A stretch of 11,830 nt of DNA from Anaerolineales bacterium (GTDB taxonomy: Bacteria > Chloroflexota > Anaerolineae > Anaerolineales > DRMV01), in contig JALXBY010000322.1 in NCBI GenBank assembly GCA_026991215.1, positions 1 to 11,830 on the forward strand. Reading direction: 5' to 3'. Position 1 is the stretch's first letter. The number at the start of each line of letters is the position of its first letter. Shown here piece by piece: positions 1 through 6,663 of this stretch. The translations under genes were made by a program, and so were the position numbers. Below the pieces are notes generated by a model. The model was not told where the DNA came from and did not search any database. It saw only the letters and a program-made list of their open reading frames with translations.

Positions 1-19
1 TTGCCTATACCTGGCTCGG

Positions 20-769
20 CTATGTCGGGCGCGCGGCGGCCCGTGGCGGGGGCGTTCCCCCAACGGCCAAGGCCCAGAAGCCCCACCAGGCCAAAAGCGC
101 AGGCAGGCCCAGCAAGGCCAGGAGGAGCCGCCGGCCCAACGAGGCCGGGCCCAGACCCACCAGCGCGAGGGCCATGCCCCACAAGGCCCAGGTGCCCGGC
201 CCACCGGCCACCAGCATCAACAGGGCTTGCAGGGCCGGGGTGGAGGCTTCTCGCACCAGGGCCAGGCCCAGAAGCCAGGCCGGTAGCGCCGCGCTCCACG
301 TGAGGAGCAGGCCCACTAAGGGGAACCCCTCCCACCACCAGGGACCCAGGCCGATAAGGAGCAGGCTCACAAGCCAGGTGGCCAGCACGTTCCAGGGCCA
401 TCCGGCCTGTTCGACCCCGGGCCACAAGGGGAGGTCCAGGAACCGGCCGGCCAGCGCACCGGCCAGCCCGGTGCCCAGCCAAAGCAGCATCCACCGAAGC
501 CACCAGCCGACGATGACCTTGGGCGGGCTGCGGCGCAAAGCCCAGACGGTGCCTAAGGTCAGGCGGTGCAAGGGAATGAGCCAGAAGCCCAGCCAGAACC
601 ACAGGGGCTGCTGGAAGAAGGCAGCCGCAGCCCAAACGGCCCAGGCGGCCAGCAGCCGAAGCCAGAACCCCATCCCCGGCGGTCGAAGCCCCGTGGCCTG
701 GGCCGCCCAATAGCGACGGGGGGTCTGGGGTCCACGCTGATTCGCACGCCGCGGCGCGGAGGATTGCAT
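20..769 (-). CDS. Trp-rich polytopic membrane protein, function unknown
   Basis: This encodes a 249-aa protein that I cannot assign to a family. Residues 1-32 are Arg/Pro-rich and probably cytoplasmic. The rest is strongly hydrophobic and very rich in Trp and Leu, with about six likely membrane spans near residues 36-66, 85-108, 126-145, 150-172, 180-206 and 212-237. No catalytic motif, signal peptidase site or cofactor motif is visible. I chose ATG at 769 because GAGG lies 6 nt upstream; an in-frame GTG at 775 lies inside that same ribosome binding site and is less likely. A later in-frame ATG (residue 33) would remove the Arg/Pro-rich tail. It is divergent from gatA, and an extended -10 element (814-822) could drive it. 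It could be a permease subunit or a membrane-embedded protease-like protein, but nothing in the sequence decides this. Confidence 0.7.
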   Translation of the reverse strand: MQSSAPRRANQRGPQTPRRYWAAQATGLRPPGMGFWLRLLAAWAVWAAAAFFQQPLWFWLGFWLIPLHRLTLGTVWALRRSPPKVIVGWWLRWMLLWLGTGLAGALAGRFLDLPLWPGVEQAGWPWNVLATWLVSLLLIGLGPWWWEGFPLVGLLLTWSAALPAWLLGLALVREASTPALQALLMLVAGGPGTWALWGMALALVGLGPASLGRRLLLALLGLPALLAWWGFWALAVGGTPPPRAAARPT

Positions 770-813
770 GCCCACCTCGCGTTGCCCTGATGAGGACGGT
801 GAAAGGTGCTTCT

Positions 814-836
814 TTTATACCAAAGGGTGGCCAAAG
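814..836 (-). promoter_or_regulatory. Extended -10 promoter with CTTTGG direct repeats
   Basis: On the minus strand TGG-TATAAA (814-822) fits the extended -10 form TGnTATAAT and has no good -35 hexamer at 16-18 bp. Transcription would begin near 807, giving a leader of about 38 nt before the ATG at 769. CTTTGG occurs twice just upstream and overlapping (820-825 and 831-836), with an 11-bp period, about one helical turn. That arrangement suits an activator in place of a -35 box. The promoter call is by eye only. Confidence 0.4.
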
Positions 837-874
837 CCGTTCCCTGTGCAGCGGAGAGGGTCGTAGAGATGGGC

Positions 875-914
875 TTGGCGTGCGCCAATGCCGGTAAAAT
901 CAGGAAGATACAAT
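875..914 (+). promoter_or_regulatory. Palindrome and -10-like box upstream of gatA
   Basis: TTGGCGTGCGCCAA (875-888) is a perfect dyad with 6-bp arms and a 2-bp centre. TACAAT (909-914) downstream resembles a -10 hexamer about 40 nt before the gatA ATG at 954. No matching -35 hexamer sits at 16-18 bp from it, but the palindrome would overlap the -35 zone. This is compatible with a regulator-bound promoter for gatA. Both elements are short, so chance occurrence is possible. Confidence 0.3.
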
Positions 915-953
915 CGCGAGACCGAATGCCCAAGGGAAGAAGGAGCCCTGCCC

Positions 954-2537
954 ATGGACCACACAGCCACCGCCTGGGACATCGCCCAAGCCATTCGGGA
1001 CGGAAAGGCGTCGGCCCGGGACGTCCTGGAAGCCGTGTTGGAGCGCATCCGAGCGGTGGAAGGGGCCTCCGGTCGGCTCCTGGCCCCCGGCGAGGACCCT
1101 GAAGCCCTGCATCGGCAGCATCCCGGCGTGCACGCGTTCATCACCCTGACCGAGGAACGGGCCCGCCGGCAGGCCGAGGCCATCGACCGCCGCGTGGCCG
1201 CCGGCGAGGACCCCGGGCCCCTCGCGGGCGTGCCCATCACCGTCAAGGATATCCTCACCGTGGAAGGCGTGCGGGCCACCGCGGGGTCCCGCATTCTGTA
1301 CGAGTACATCGCGCCCTATACCGCGACCGCGGTCGCCCGGCTGGAAGCCGCGGGTGCGGTGGTGCTGGGCAAGGTCAACCTGGACGAGTTCACCTTTGGC
1401 TCTTCGGGGGAATCCACGGCCTACCAGCCCGCGCCCCGCAATCCCTGGGACCTGGACCGGGTTCCCGGTGGGTCCTCCAGCGGAAGCGCGGCTGCGGTGG
1501 CCGCGGGGATGGGTCCCCTTTCCGTGGGCACGGATACCGCGGGGTCCATCCGCCAGCCCGCGGCCTTTTGCGGGGTGGTGGGGCTCAAGCCCACCTATGG
1601 CCGGGTCTCCCGATACGGCCTGATTGCCTTCGCCTCGTCCCTGGACACCGTGGGTCCCATCACCCGCACGGTGACCGACGCGGCCCTGGCCCTGCGGGTG
1701 ATGGCCGGGCCGGACCGGTACGACGCGACGGCCGCGACCCGGCCGGTGCCCGATTACCTCGCGGAGATGCGCAAAGGCGTGCGGGGCCTGCGCATCGGCC
1801 TTTCCCCCGATATGTTCCGCATCACCTACGTGGACCAGGCCACCGGGGAACTGGTGGAGACCCGCATCGACCCGGAAATTGAGGCCGCGGTGCGCAAGGC
1901 CGCGGACCTGCTCGCGGACCTGGGCGCGGACATCGTGGACGACGTGCCCCTGCCCCATCTTGAATACGGCATTCCCGCGTACTTCGTGATTTCCCGGGTG
2001 GAGGCCGCGTCCAATCTGCACCGTTACGACGGCGTGAAGTACGGCTACCGGACCCCCGAGCCGGTGGAGGACTTCTGGGAGATGTACCGCAAGACCCGGG
2101 GGCAGGGCTTCGGCCTGCAACCCAAGGTGCGCATTCTCATGGGGATGTACGTGAGCGCGGCCCAGTACAGCCAGCGGTATTACGAGCGCGCGCTGCGGGT
2201 GCGCACCCTCATTCGCCGGGATTTCGAGCGCATCTTCGACCCTGAGGGCCCGTATCGGCTGGATGTGCTCCTGGGGCCGACCACGCCCACGCCGGCTTTC
2301 CGGGTGGGCGAAGTGTACGGCGATACGGTGCTCATGCAGTACATGGACCAGCTCCTGGTGGCCGCGAACCACGCGGGGGTGCCGGCCATCGCGGTGCCCG
2401 CGGGTCTGAACCGGCAGGGCCTGCCCTTGAGCGTACAGTTCATCGCGGCGGACTTCCGCGAGGACCTGCTCCTGCGGGCCGCCTACGCGTACGAGCAGGC
2501 CGTGGGCGGGCCGCTGCCCGTGGCCCAGGTGAGGTGA
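954..2537 (+). CDS. gatA: Aspartyl/glutamyl-tRNA amidotransferase subunit A
   Basis: GatA is the glutaminase subunit of GatCAB. It hydrolyses glutamine and passes ammonia to GatB for amidation of misacylated Glu-tRNA(Gln) or Asp-tRNA(Asn). The 527-aa protein carries the amidase signature in full: Lys98 (PITVKD), cis-Ser174 (GGSSSGSA) and nucleophile Ser198 (DTAGSIRQPA) form the Ser-cisSer-Lys triad. The GatA-specific block CGVVGLKPTYGRVSRYG follows at 206-222, then SLDTVGP, GPTTPTPAF (441-449) and Asp465 in YMDQ, which matches the glutamine-binding Asp of characterised GatA. It is longer than the usual 485 aa because of an insertion near residues 37-58 and another near 288-304. ATG 954 is preceded by AAGGAG at 8 nt; the in-frame ATG at 888 has no comparable site. 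gatB and gatC are not in the window. Another amidase family is possible but less likely, given the GatA-specific block. Confidence 0.92.
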   Translation: MDHTATAWDIAQAIRDGKASARDVLEAVLERIRAVEGASGRLLAPGEDPEALHRQHPGVHAFITLTEERARRQAEAIDRRVAAGEDPGPLAGVPITVKDILTVEGVRATAGSRILYEYIAPYTATAVARLEAAGAVVLGKVNLDEFTFGSSGESTAYQPAPRNPWDLDRVPGGSSSGSAAAVAAGMGPLSVGTDTAGSIRQPAAFCGVVGLKPTYGRVSRYGLIAFASSLDTVGPITRTVTDAALALRVMAGPDRYDATAATRPVPDYLAEMRKGVRGLRIGLSPDMFRITYVDQATGELVETRIDPEIEAAVRKAADLLADLGADIVDDVPLPHLEYGIPAYFVISRVEAASNLHRYDGVKYGYRTPEPVEDFWEMYRKTRGQGFGLQPKVRILMGMYVSAAQYSQRYYERALRVRTLIRRDFERIFDPEGPYRLDVLLGPTTPTPAFRVGEVYGDTVLMQYMDQLLVAANHAGVPAIAVPAGLNRQGLPLSVQFIAADFREDLLLRAAYAYEQAVGGPLPVAQVR

Positions 2538-2962
2538 ACGGCGTGCGGTCCAAAAAGCCATCGGCTGTGCGATGGAAATCCTACGGTTCGGTGCAGGTTG
2601 CCTGGCTGGACCGGGAACAGGCTCTGGCGGAAGTGCAGGAGGCGGCCCAGAGGCTGGTCGCCCGTGACCCGCGCGTGCTGGCCGTGGGTCTGTTCGGCTC
2701 CCTGGCCCGGGAGGATGCCGGAGCCTGGAGCGACGCCGATATCCTGGTGCTGCTTCGGGAGCATCCCCTGCCCCGCTGGTTCGACCGGATTCCCGAATAT
2801 CTGGAGGCCTTTTCCGGCGTCAGCCTGCCCATGGATGTGTTCCCTTACACGCAAGAGGAAGCACGAAACCTGGCCCGGCCCGGCGGCTTCCTGCAGGCCG
2901 TCCTGCCGGTGTTGCAGCACCTTGCCGGTGACCCCGCGGTGTGGGGCTTACTGGAAGGCTGA
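2534..2962 (+). CDS. MNT-type nucleotidyltransferase domain protein
   Basis: A 142-aa protein of the minimal nucleotidyltransferase group in the DNA polymerase beta fold. The signature is Gly55-Ser56, ten residues, then Asp67-x-Asp69 (GLFGSLAREDAGAWSDADIL). The probable third metal-binding acid is Asp101 in LPMDVFPYT. All three expected carboxylates are therefore present, so the protein is likely active in transferring a nucleotide to an unknown acceptor. Family members act either as antitoxin-like partners of HEPN proteins or as small-molecule or protein modifiers. The GTG start overlaps the gatA stop (GTGA), and GGTGAG lies immediately upstream, which suggests translational coupling. Other in-frame GTG codons (2543, 2567, 2591) would shorten the N-terminus. 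No HEPN gene is next to it on either side. The fold is sure; the role is not. Confidence 0.82.
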   Translation: MNGVRSKKPSAVRWKSYGSVQVAWLDREQALAEVQEAAQRLVARDPRVLAVGLFGSLAREDAGAWSDADILVLLREHPLPRWFDRIPEYLEAFSGVSLPMDVFPYTQEEARNLARPGGFLQAVLPVLQHLAGDPAVWGLLEG

Positions 2963-2993
2963 TGCGCATGACCCTGGGCAAAGGGGCATAAAC

Positions 2994-3043
2994 GCTGACC
3001 GCTGACTGCTTGTCTACTGTCTGCTACCCGCCGACCGCTTGTT
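2994..3043 (+). repeat. Short degenerate heptamer array
   Basis: About seven units of a 7-bp repeat fill the gap before the GT39-like gene: GCTGACC, GCTGACT, GCTTGTCT (8 bp), ACTGTCT, GCTACCC, GCCGACC and GCTTGTT. The units belong to the same family as the longer array at 8262-8387. The array ends 3 bp before the ATG at 3047, so it occupies the place where a ribosome binding site and promoter would be expected, and none is seen. Confidence 0.75.
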
Positions 3044-3046
3044 CAG

Positions 3047-4930
3047 ATGTTGATGAAACGGCCTCTGCGCGTTGTAGGGTTGTTGCTGTTTAGTGTTCAG
3101 GCCCTTTTGGGCTTATTTCTCTCCCCCCATTATGGGGAGGGGTGGGATGATGTCTATATGTTGATATATGCGCGCAATACATGGGTCGCATATAAAACGC
3201 TTCTGACCTCGGGCGTTTGGCCTGGGGTTACGTATCTGGTACTGAACCTGGAATTCTACGGCGTCTGGCCCTGGGTTTTGGTGGTTTTGCTTCATCAAGG
3301 GTTGCCGTTTTTACACATCATCGATGTACTCCACCTTGTCTCTTGGGCCTTTTTCCTTCTGGCGACAGCGAGCCTCTATGCGCTGCTGCGGCGCTGGTTT
3401 TCCGAAGAGGCTACGCTGGTGGCAACTTTGCTTTTTGCCACCCAGCCCCTCCTCTGGGGCCATGGCTTCATCAATTTGAAAGACACCAGCACGCTGGCGA
3501 CCATGCTGGCCAGTCTGGTCTTGGGCTTGCGTTTCATCGACCACCTTCCCCAACTGGTCCGCAACGTCTTTCCCGAACAGGTGCCTTCCCCTGTATTGCG
3601 CCGTCGGATTCCATCCAACCAAAGGGGGATGTGGGGCGCTGGCGTACTGGTCGCGGCTATCGTGGCCTTGCTTTTGGCGTTGGGATACGGGTATCTGGCC
3701 TGGCCCTCGCCTGCCGAATTCTGGTATGCCGAACTCCTGCGGGCCCACCTGGTCTTGACCACTGCCCTGGGCGTATTGACCTTTCTTTTCGGTGCCTTGG
3801 GATGGACGTGGTGGCTCCAGGCCACACCTGAAGAAGTGGCAGCCTTTCGTGACCAGTTGCGGGGATATGGCCAGCTCATCCGCACGCTGCTACGTACGCC
3901 CCACTTTTGGGCCGCGGCCCTGGCCCTGGGCCTTGCCGTCAGCGTGCGGGTGAGCGGGTGGTGGGTATGGCTTATTCTTTGGTTGTTGACGTGGCGGAAA
4001 CTCCGGTTGCAAAGTCTGGTTCCGTTCGTCGTTCTGGCCCTTGTGGTTCTGGGCGTGCACTATGTAACCCACCCGGCCCTGGTGTTGCGTTCCCCCAATC
4101 GGGTGCTGTTCTTCTATGGAATGTCCCTGCGCATGGCTTCGCGCTTCGTATGGCAGGGCAAGGTGCTCTTTGCCGGACGTTTTTATGCATCGACCGAGTT
4201 GCCTGCCATCTATGTCCCCTGGTTGCACGTCATTCAAACTACGGAACCGGCGCTCTTGCTGCTGGGTTTGGGGGTACTTGCGTTCTTACGCGGCATCGGG
4301 CCTACCCAGGCCCGAAAGGTCTTTGCATTGTGGTACGGGGTACCCGTGGGATTGATGGTGTTGCGCACGCCCTCCCTGTATGACAACGCCCGCCAGGTGC
4401 TTTTCGTGCTGCCGGGGTTGTACATCCCGATCGCCGCGGCCTGGGAAGGGGTGCGCGGTCGTCTTCCTGGCATCGTGCGTGGGGCAGCCCTGCTGTTGGC
4501 CCTCATGCCCGGGGTGCTGGCTTTGGTGCGCTTGCACCCGTATCAATACGTCTACTACAACGCGCTGGTAGGCGGTGTGCGGGGGGCTTTCCGCCGTTAC
4601 GAAATGGACTACTGGGCCACGTCGTTCCGCGAGATGGCCCGGTTTTTGAACCGGCAGCCCTTGAAGACCCCACGGATTGTGGTATGGGAACCCGTGCCCC
4701 CTCTGGCCGACTTCCTCCGTCCTGGACTTCAGGTATATTCGTACCGGGAAGCAGAGGGGCTTGAACCGCCCTTCTACCTGGTGGTCCTGACCCGCTACAA
4801 CGCCGACCAGTGCCTGCACCCCGATGCCCCTGAGATATATCGGGTCGAACGCCAGGGCGCGGTGCTGAGCGTGTTACGTTACGTGGAGGAACCGCCTTCA
4901 TGGGAACGGGTGCGCACATGTTTGCCATAA
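3047..4930 (+). CDS. GT39-like polyprenyl-phosphate-dependent membrane glycosyltransferase
   Basis: A 627-aa polytopic protein of the ArnT/PMT-like group, which moves a sugar from a polyprenyl-phosphate donor to an acceptor on the outer face of the membrane. A first span (about 9-26) leads into an extracytoplasmic loop with Asp34-Asp35 (GEGWDDVYML), where this fold places its catalytic acid. Motifs familiar from bacterial GT39-like proteins follow: GHGFINLKD (138-146), YDNARQ (445-450) before a membrane span, and HPYQYVYYNALVGG then MDYWATSFRE (497-529). Around ten to twelve membrane spans lie between residues 9 and 496, and a soluble C-terminal domain of about 130 residues follows. No ribosome binding site precedes ATG 3047; ATG 3053 is an alternative. 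The heptamer array abuts the start. Codon use is visibly more AT-rich than in gatA or murE. The acceptor is unknown; the family is fairly sure. Confidence 0.82.
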   Translation: MLMKRPLRVVGLLLFSVQALLGLFLSPHYGEGWDDVYMLIYARNTWVAYKTLLTSGVWPGVTYLVLNLEFYGVWPWVLVVLLHQGLPFLHIIDVLHLVSWAFFLLATASLYALLRRWFSEEATLVATLLFATQPLLWGHGFINLKDTSTLATMLASLVLGLRFIDHLPQLVRNVFPEQVPSPVLRRRIPSNQRGMWGAGVLVAAIVALLLALGYGYLAWPSPAEFWYAELLRAHLVLTTALGVLTFLFGALGWTWWLQATPEEVAAFRDQLRGYGQLIRTLLRTPHFWAAALALGLAVSVRVSGWWVWLILWLLTWRKLRLQSLVPFVVLALVVLGVHYVTHPALVLRSPNRVLFFYGMSLRMASRFVWQGKVLFAGRFYASTELPAIYVPWLHVIQTTEPALLLLGLGVLAFLRGIGPTQARKVFALWYGVPVGLMVLRTPSLYDNARQVLFVLPGLYIPIAAAWEGVRGRLPGIVRGAALLLALMPGVLALVRLHPYQYVYYNALVGGVRGAFRRYEMDYWATSFREMARFLNRQPLKTPRIVVWEPVPPLADFLRPGLQVYSYREAEGLEPPFYLVVLTRYNADQCLHPDAPEIYRVERQGAVLSVLRYVEEPPSWERVRTCLP

Positions 4931-4977
4931 GTGGCTATGGGGTCCTTGCCGAGCGATCATGCAGGAGGAGGGAAAAA

Positions 4978-5556
4978 TTGACGCGAAGATTGTTTTGGGA
5001 CGTTCTGGTGGATAGCAATACGTATCGTGTGTTTGAATGCTCTCTGAGCACCGAAGCGTGGTTCTACTGGAATGACCTTCTCAAGAAAGGTGAGCCTTTG
5101 GGTGACCGCTGGCGGCCCATGAAGCTACGCTTTTGGGAAGGCGAAGGCGAGGAGAAAGAAGTGGAGCGAAGGAAACCGGTCGCGGATTTCAGCCGAACTA
5201 CCTTGATGCCCTTGGCCAGTGCTCGTGCACGTGCCATTATCGAGCCCCTCGTACAGGGACAGGTGGAGTTTTTGCCTTGTGAAACACCGGTGGGGCCGTA
5301 CTATGGTTTGCACGTCCGCTATGTTGACTGTTTAGATACGTCCAGAGCCAGAGTCAAACGATTTTCGAATGGGCGCATTTTGAACGTCATAGCCTACGCC
5401 TTCCATTGGGAACGCCTGGAAAACGTTCATATTTTCCGAATTCCAGAACTCAACTTGTCGCGACTTTTCGTTTCAGACGAATTCAAACGGCTGGTTGAGG
5501 CCCATCATCTCACGGGCTTGTTGTTTTACCCAGTGCCTATGGTCGGAGAGGGTTAA
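4978..5556 (+). CDS. Imm11/DUF1629-like immunity-type protein
   Basis: A 192-aa soluble protein. From memory of the family, its C-terminal half follows the pattern of Imm11 (DUF1629), the immunity family typified by Myxococcus MXAN_0049, which neutralises a polymorphic nuclease toxin. Matching landmarks are VEFLPC (96-101), YYGLHVRYVDCLD (108-120), a short variable loop, HIFRIPEL (151-158), LFVSDEFKRLVE (163-174) and LTGLLFYPV (178-186). The N-terminal 95 residues are less conserved, with an acidic stretch (52-64). I chose TTG 4978 because AGGAGGAGGG lies just upstream; an in-frame ATG at 4900 would start inside the preceding gene. It is 47 bp downstream of the GT39-like gene, probably co-transcribed with it, and followed by a terminator. 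No toxin gene is visible nearby. Base composition is the most AT-rich of the window. The gene is sure; the family call needs a profile search. Confidence 0.6.
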   Translation: MTRRLFWDVLVDSNTYRVFECSLSTEAWFYWNDLLKKGEPLGDRWRPMKLRFWEGEGEEKEVERRKPVADFSRTTLMPLASARARAIIEPLVQGQVEFLPCETPVGPYYGLHVRYVDCLDTSRARVKRFSNGRILNVIAYAFHWERLENVHIFRIPELNLSRLFVSDEFKRLVEAHHLTGLLFYPVPMVGEG

Positions 5557-5558
5557 CG

Positions 5559-5598
5559 AAACCACCCCGCGGAACCGCCCGGCCCCGCGGGGTGGTTT
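5559..5598 (+). terminator. Hairpin terminator between convergent genes
   Basis: A perfect 14-bp inverted repeat (5559-5572 with 5585-5598) encloses a 12-nt loop. The arms are GC-rich with an A/T rim (AAACCACCCCGCGG). On the plus strand the right arm ends in TTT and continues GTTCCTTT, a weak U tract. On the minus strand the stem is followed by only two or three T residues. It begins 2 bp after the stop of the Imm11-like gene and lies 19 bp from the stop of the converging PepSY gene, so it may serve both directions. Confidence 0.85.
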
Positions 5599-5617
5599 GT
5601 TCCTTTGGTCGGCGGTT

Positions 5618-6541
5618 TTAGCCTTCCGCACTTTCCTCTTCCACCATTTCCAGCAGGTTCCCGTGCCAGAAGTGGGGGAACACGGCACCCGTGTAGGCGT
5701 GGACGCTCATCATGCCGAAGACCTGACCATCCCGGCTGACGTGCAGGGTGTAGTACCCGTAGAAGGGCACAGGCTCCTCTGCTCGCGCGCCGGGCATGTA
5801 GCGGTCCAGGTAGGCCTGGGCAATCTCCACGGCCTTTTCTTCGGAGATGGTTGGTTCAGGGTAGCGGTCGGGCGCGAAGCCCGGCAGGTTCATCCACCCG
5901 GCCATGGGGCTGTACTTCAGGTTCCACATCATGGTCGGCCCGTGTTCGGGGTAGACCACCCGCGTCACCGGGTCGATGAGCACTTCGAAGGCGCCCATAC
6001 CGGTATCCGTTTCCATGATTTGGGCATAGGTGTGGTTGTCGAACACCATGATTTCCCGCACCGCGAAGTTCTCCTGGCCCAGACGTTGGAGGAAGGTCTC
6101 CAGAATGCGCTGGGCCTCCTCGGCCTTGACGGGTTCCACGCCTTCGGGCAGGCCGAAGCCCATCATCCCAGGCCCCATACCCGGCCCCATCATGCCTCCA
6201 TAGCCCATCATGCCGCCATATCCCATCATCGGACCGTAACCATAGCCATACCCGCCGTAGCCCATCATGCCCCCGTAAGGCATGCCGCCATAAGGCGCAT
6301 ATTCTTCATCGCCCATCATTGCGCCCGGACCGGGGAAGGCTTGCGGCGTGCCCTCCGGGTTCCCGCTGGGCGGGGCCATCATGCCGTAGCCCCAAGGTCC
6401 CTGGGGAGCGTTCTGAGGGCTGGCCTGCGCGGTCATGCGCATGACCTGCTGGGCCACGGCCCAGGCCCCAATCACACCGCCGAGAAGCAACGCCAGCACG
6501 ACCAACACACCGGTGAGCAGCCAGAAGCGTTTCTGTTCCAT
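5618..6541 (-). CDS. Membrane-anchored PepSY-like protein with Met/Gly-rich repeat
   Basis: A 307-aa protein with one N-terminal membrane anchor (residues 7-30) and an extracytoplasmic remainder. Residues 48-130 are low complexity, rich in Met, Gly, Tyr and Pro. Units of the form GGMMGYGG recur from about 85 to 128, containing many Met-Met pairs that could bind copper or another soft metal. Two PepSY-like segments follow, about 136-206 and 229-293. Each starts with an acidic helix (EEAQRILETFL; SEEKAVEIAQAYL) and ends in strands of the type FEVLIDPVTRVVYP and MMSVHAYTGAVFP. PepSY domains are usually extracytoplasmic regulatory or binding modules. ATG 6541 has AAGGAGGAGG about 8 nt upstream, a site that can be sequestered by a leader hairpin. 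It lies 122 bp downstream of murE on the same strand. I infer metal binding from composition only; the function is unknown. Confidence 0.8.
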   Translation of the reverse strand: MEQKRFWLLTGVLVVLALLLGGVIGAWAVAQQVMRMTAQASPQNAPQGPWGYGMMAPPSGNPEGTPQAFPGPGAMMGDEEYAPYGGMPYGGMMGYGGYGYGYGPMMGYGGMMGYGGMMGPGMGPGMMGFGLPEGVEPVKAEEAQRILETFLQRLGQENFAVREIMVFDNHTYAQIMETDTGMGAFEVLIDPVTRVVYPEHGPTMMWNLKYSPMAGWMNLPGFAPDRYPEPTISEEKAVEIAQAYLDRYMPGARAEEPVPFYGYYTLHVSRDGQVFGMMSVHAYTGAVFPHFWHGNLLEMVEEESAEG

Positions 6542-6547
6542 GGTTGT

Positions 6548-6592
6548 GCCTCCTCCTTAGTAGGTTGGTTCGCCTTTACTGTAGGAGGAGGC
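6548..6592 (-). promoter_or_regulatory. SD-sequestering leader hairpin of the PepSY gene
   Basis: In the minus-strand transcript GCCTCCTCCT (6592-6583) lies upstream of AGGAGGAGGC (6557-6548), which contains the Shine-Dalgarno sequence of the gene starting at 6541. The ten bases are perfectly complementary. Inside, AGTA (6580-6577) can pair with TACT (6562-6559), leaving a small asymmetric internal loop and a 14-nt apical loop. Folding would hide the ribosome binding site, so translation could depend on temperature, ligand or ribosome traffic. No known riboswitch class is recognised. The same dyad could be a protein-binding site in DNA. Confidence 0.5.
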
Positions 6593-6663
6593 CGTCAAGT
6601 TCGGGTTCAGGGGATTTGAAGATTCGGTAAAGATTCCCCCCTACACCAAAGCCGGTGGGCTTT

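Noticed and set aside
888..953. ATG at 888 as the gatA start
   Set aside because: It lacks a convincing RBS, and the true RBS AAGGAG lies within this stretch, 8 nt before ATG 954.
900..2561. Long open frame antisense to gatA
   Set aside because: High GC makes long antisense frames common; its protein is His/Gly/Arg-rich with no domain, while gatA on the other strand has the full amidase signature.
2962..2991. Ten-codon frame (ATG...TAA) overlapping the MNT stop
   Set aside because: Too short to support, with no homology visible; probably a chance TGATG junction, though a remnant of a lost gene cannot be excluded.
5495..6619. 374-codon plus-strand frame over the terminator and the PepSY gene
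   Set aside because: It begins inside the Imm11-like gene, runs through a terminator hairpin and gives a His-rich shadow protein.
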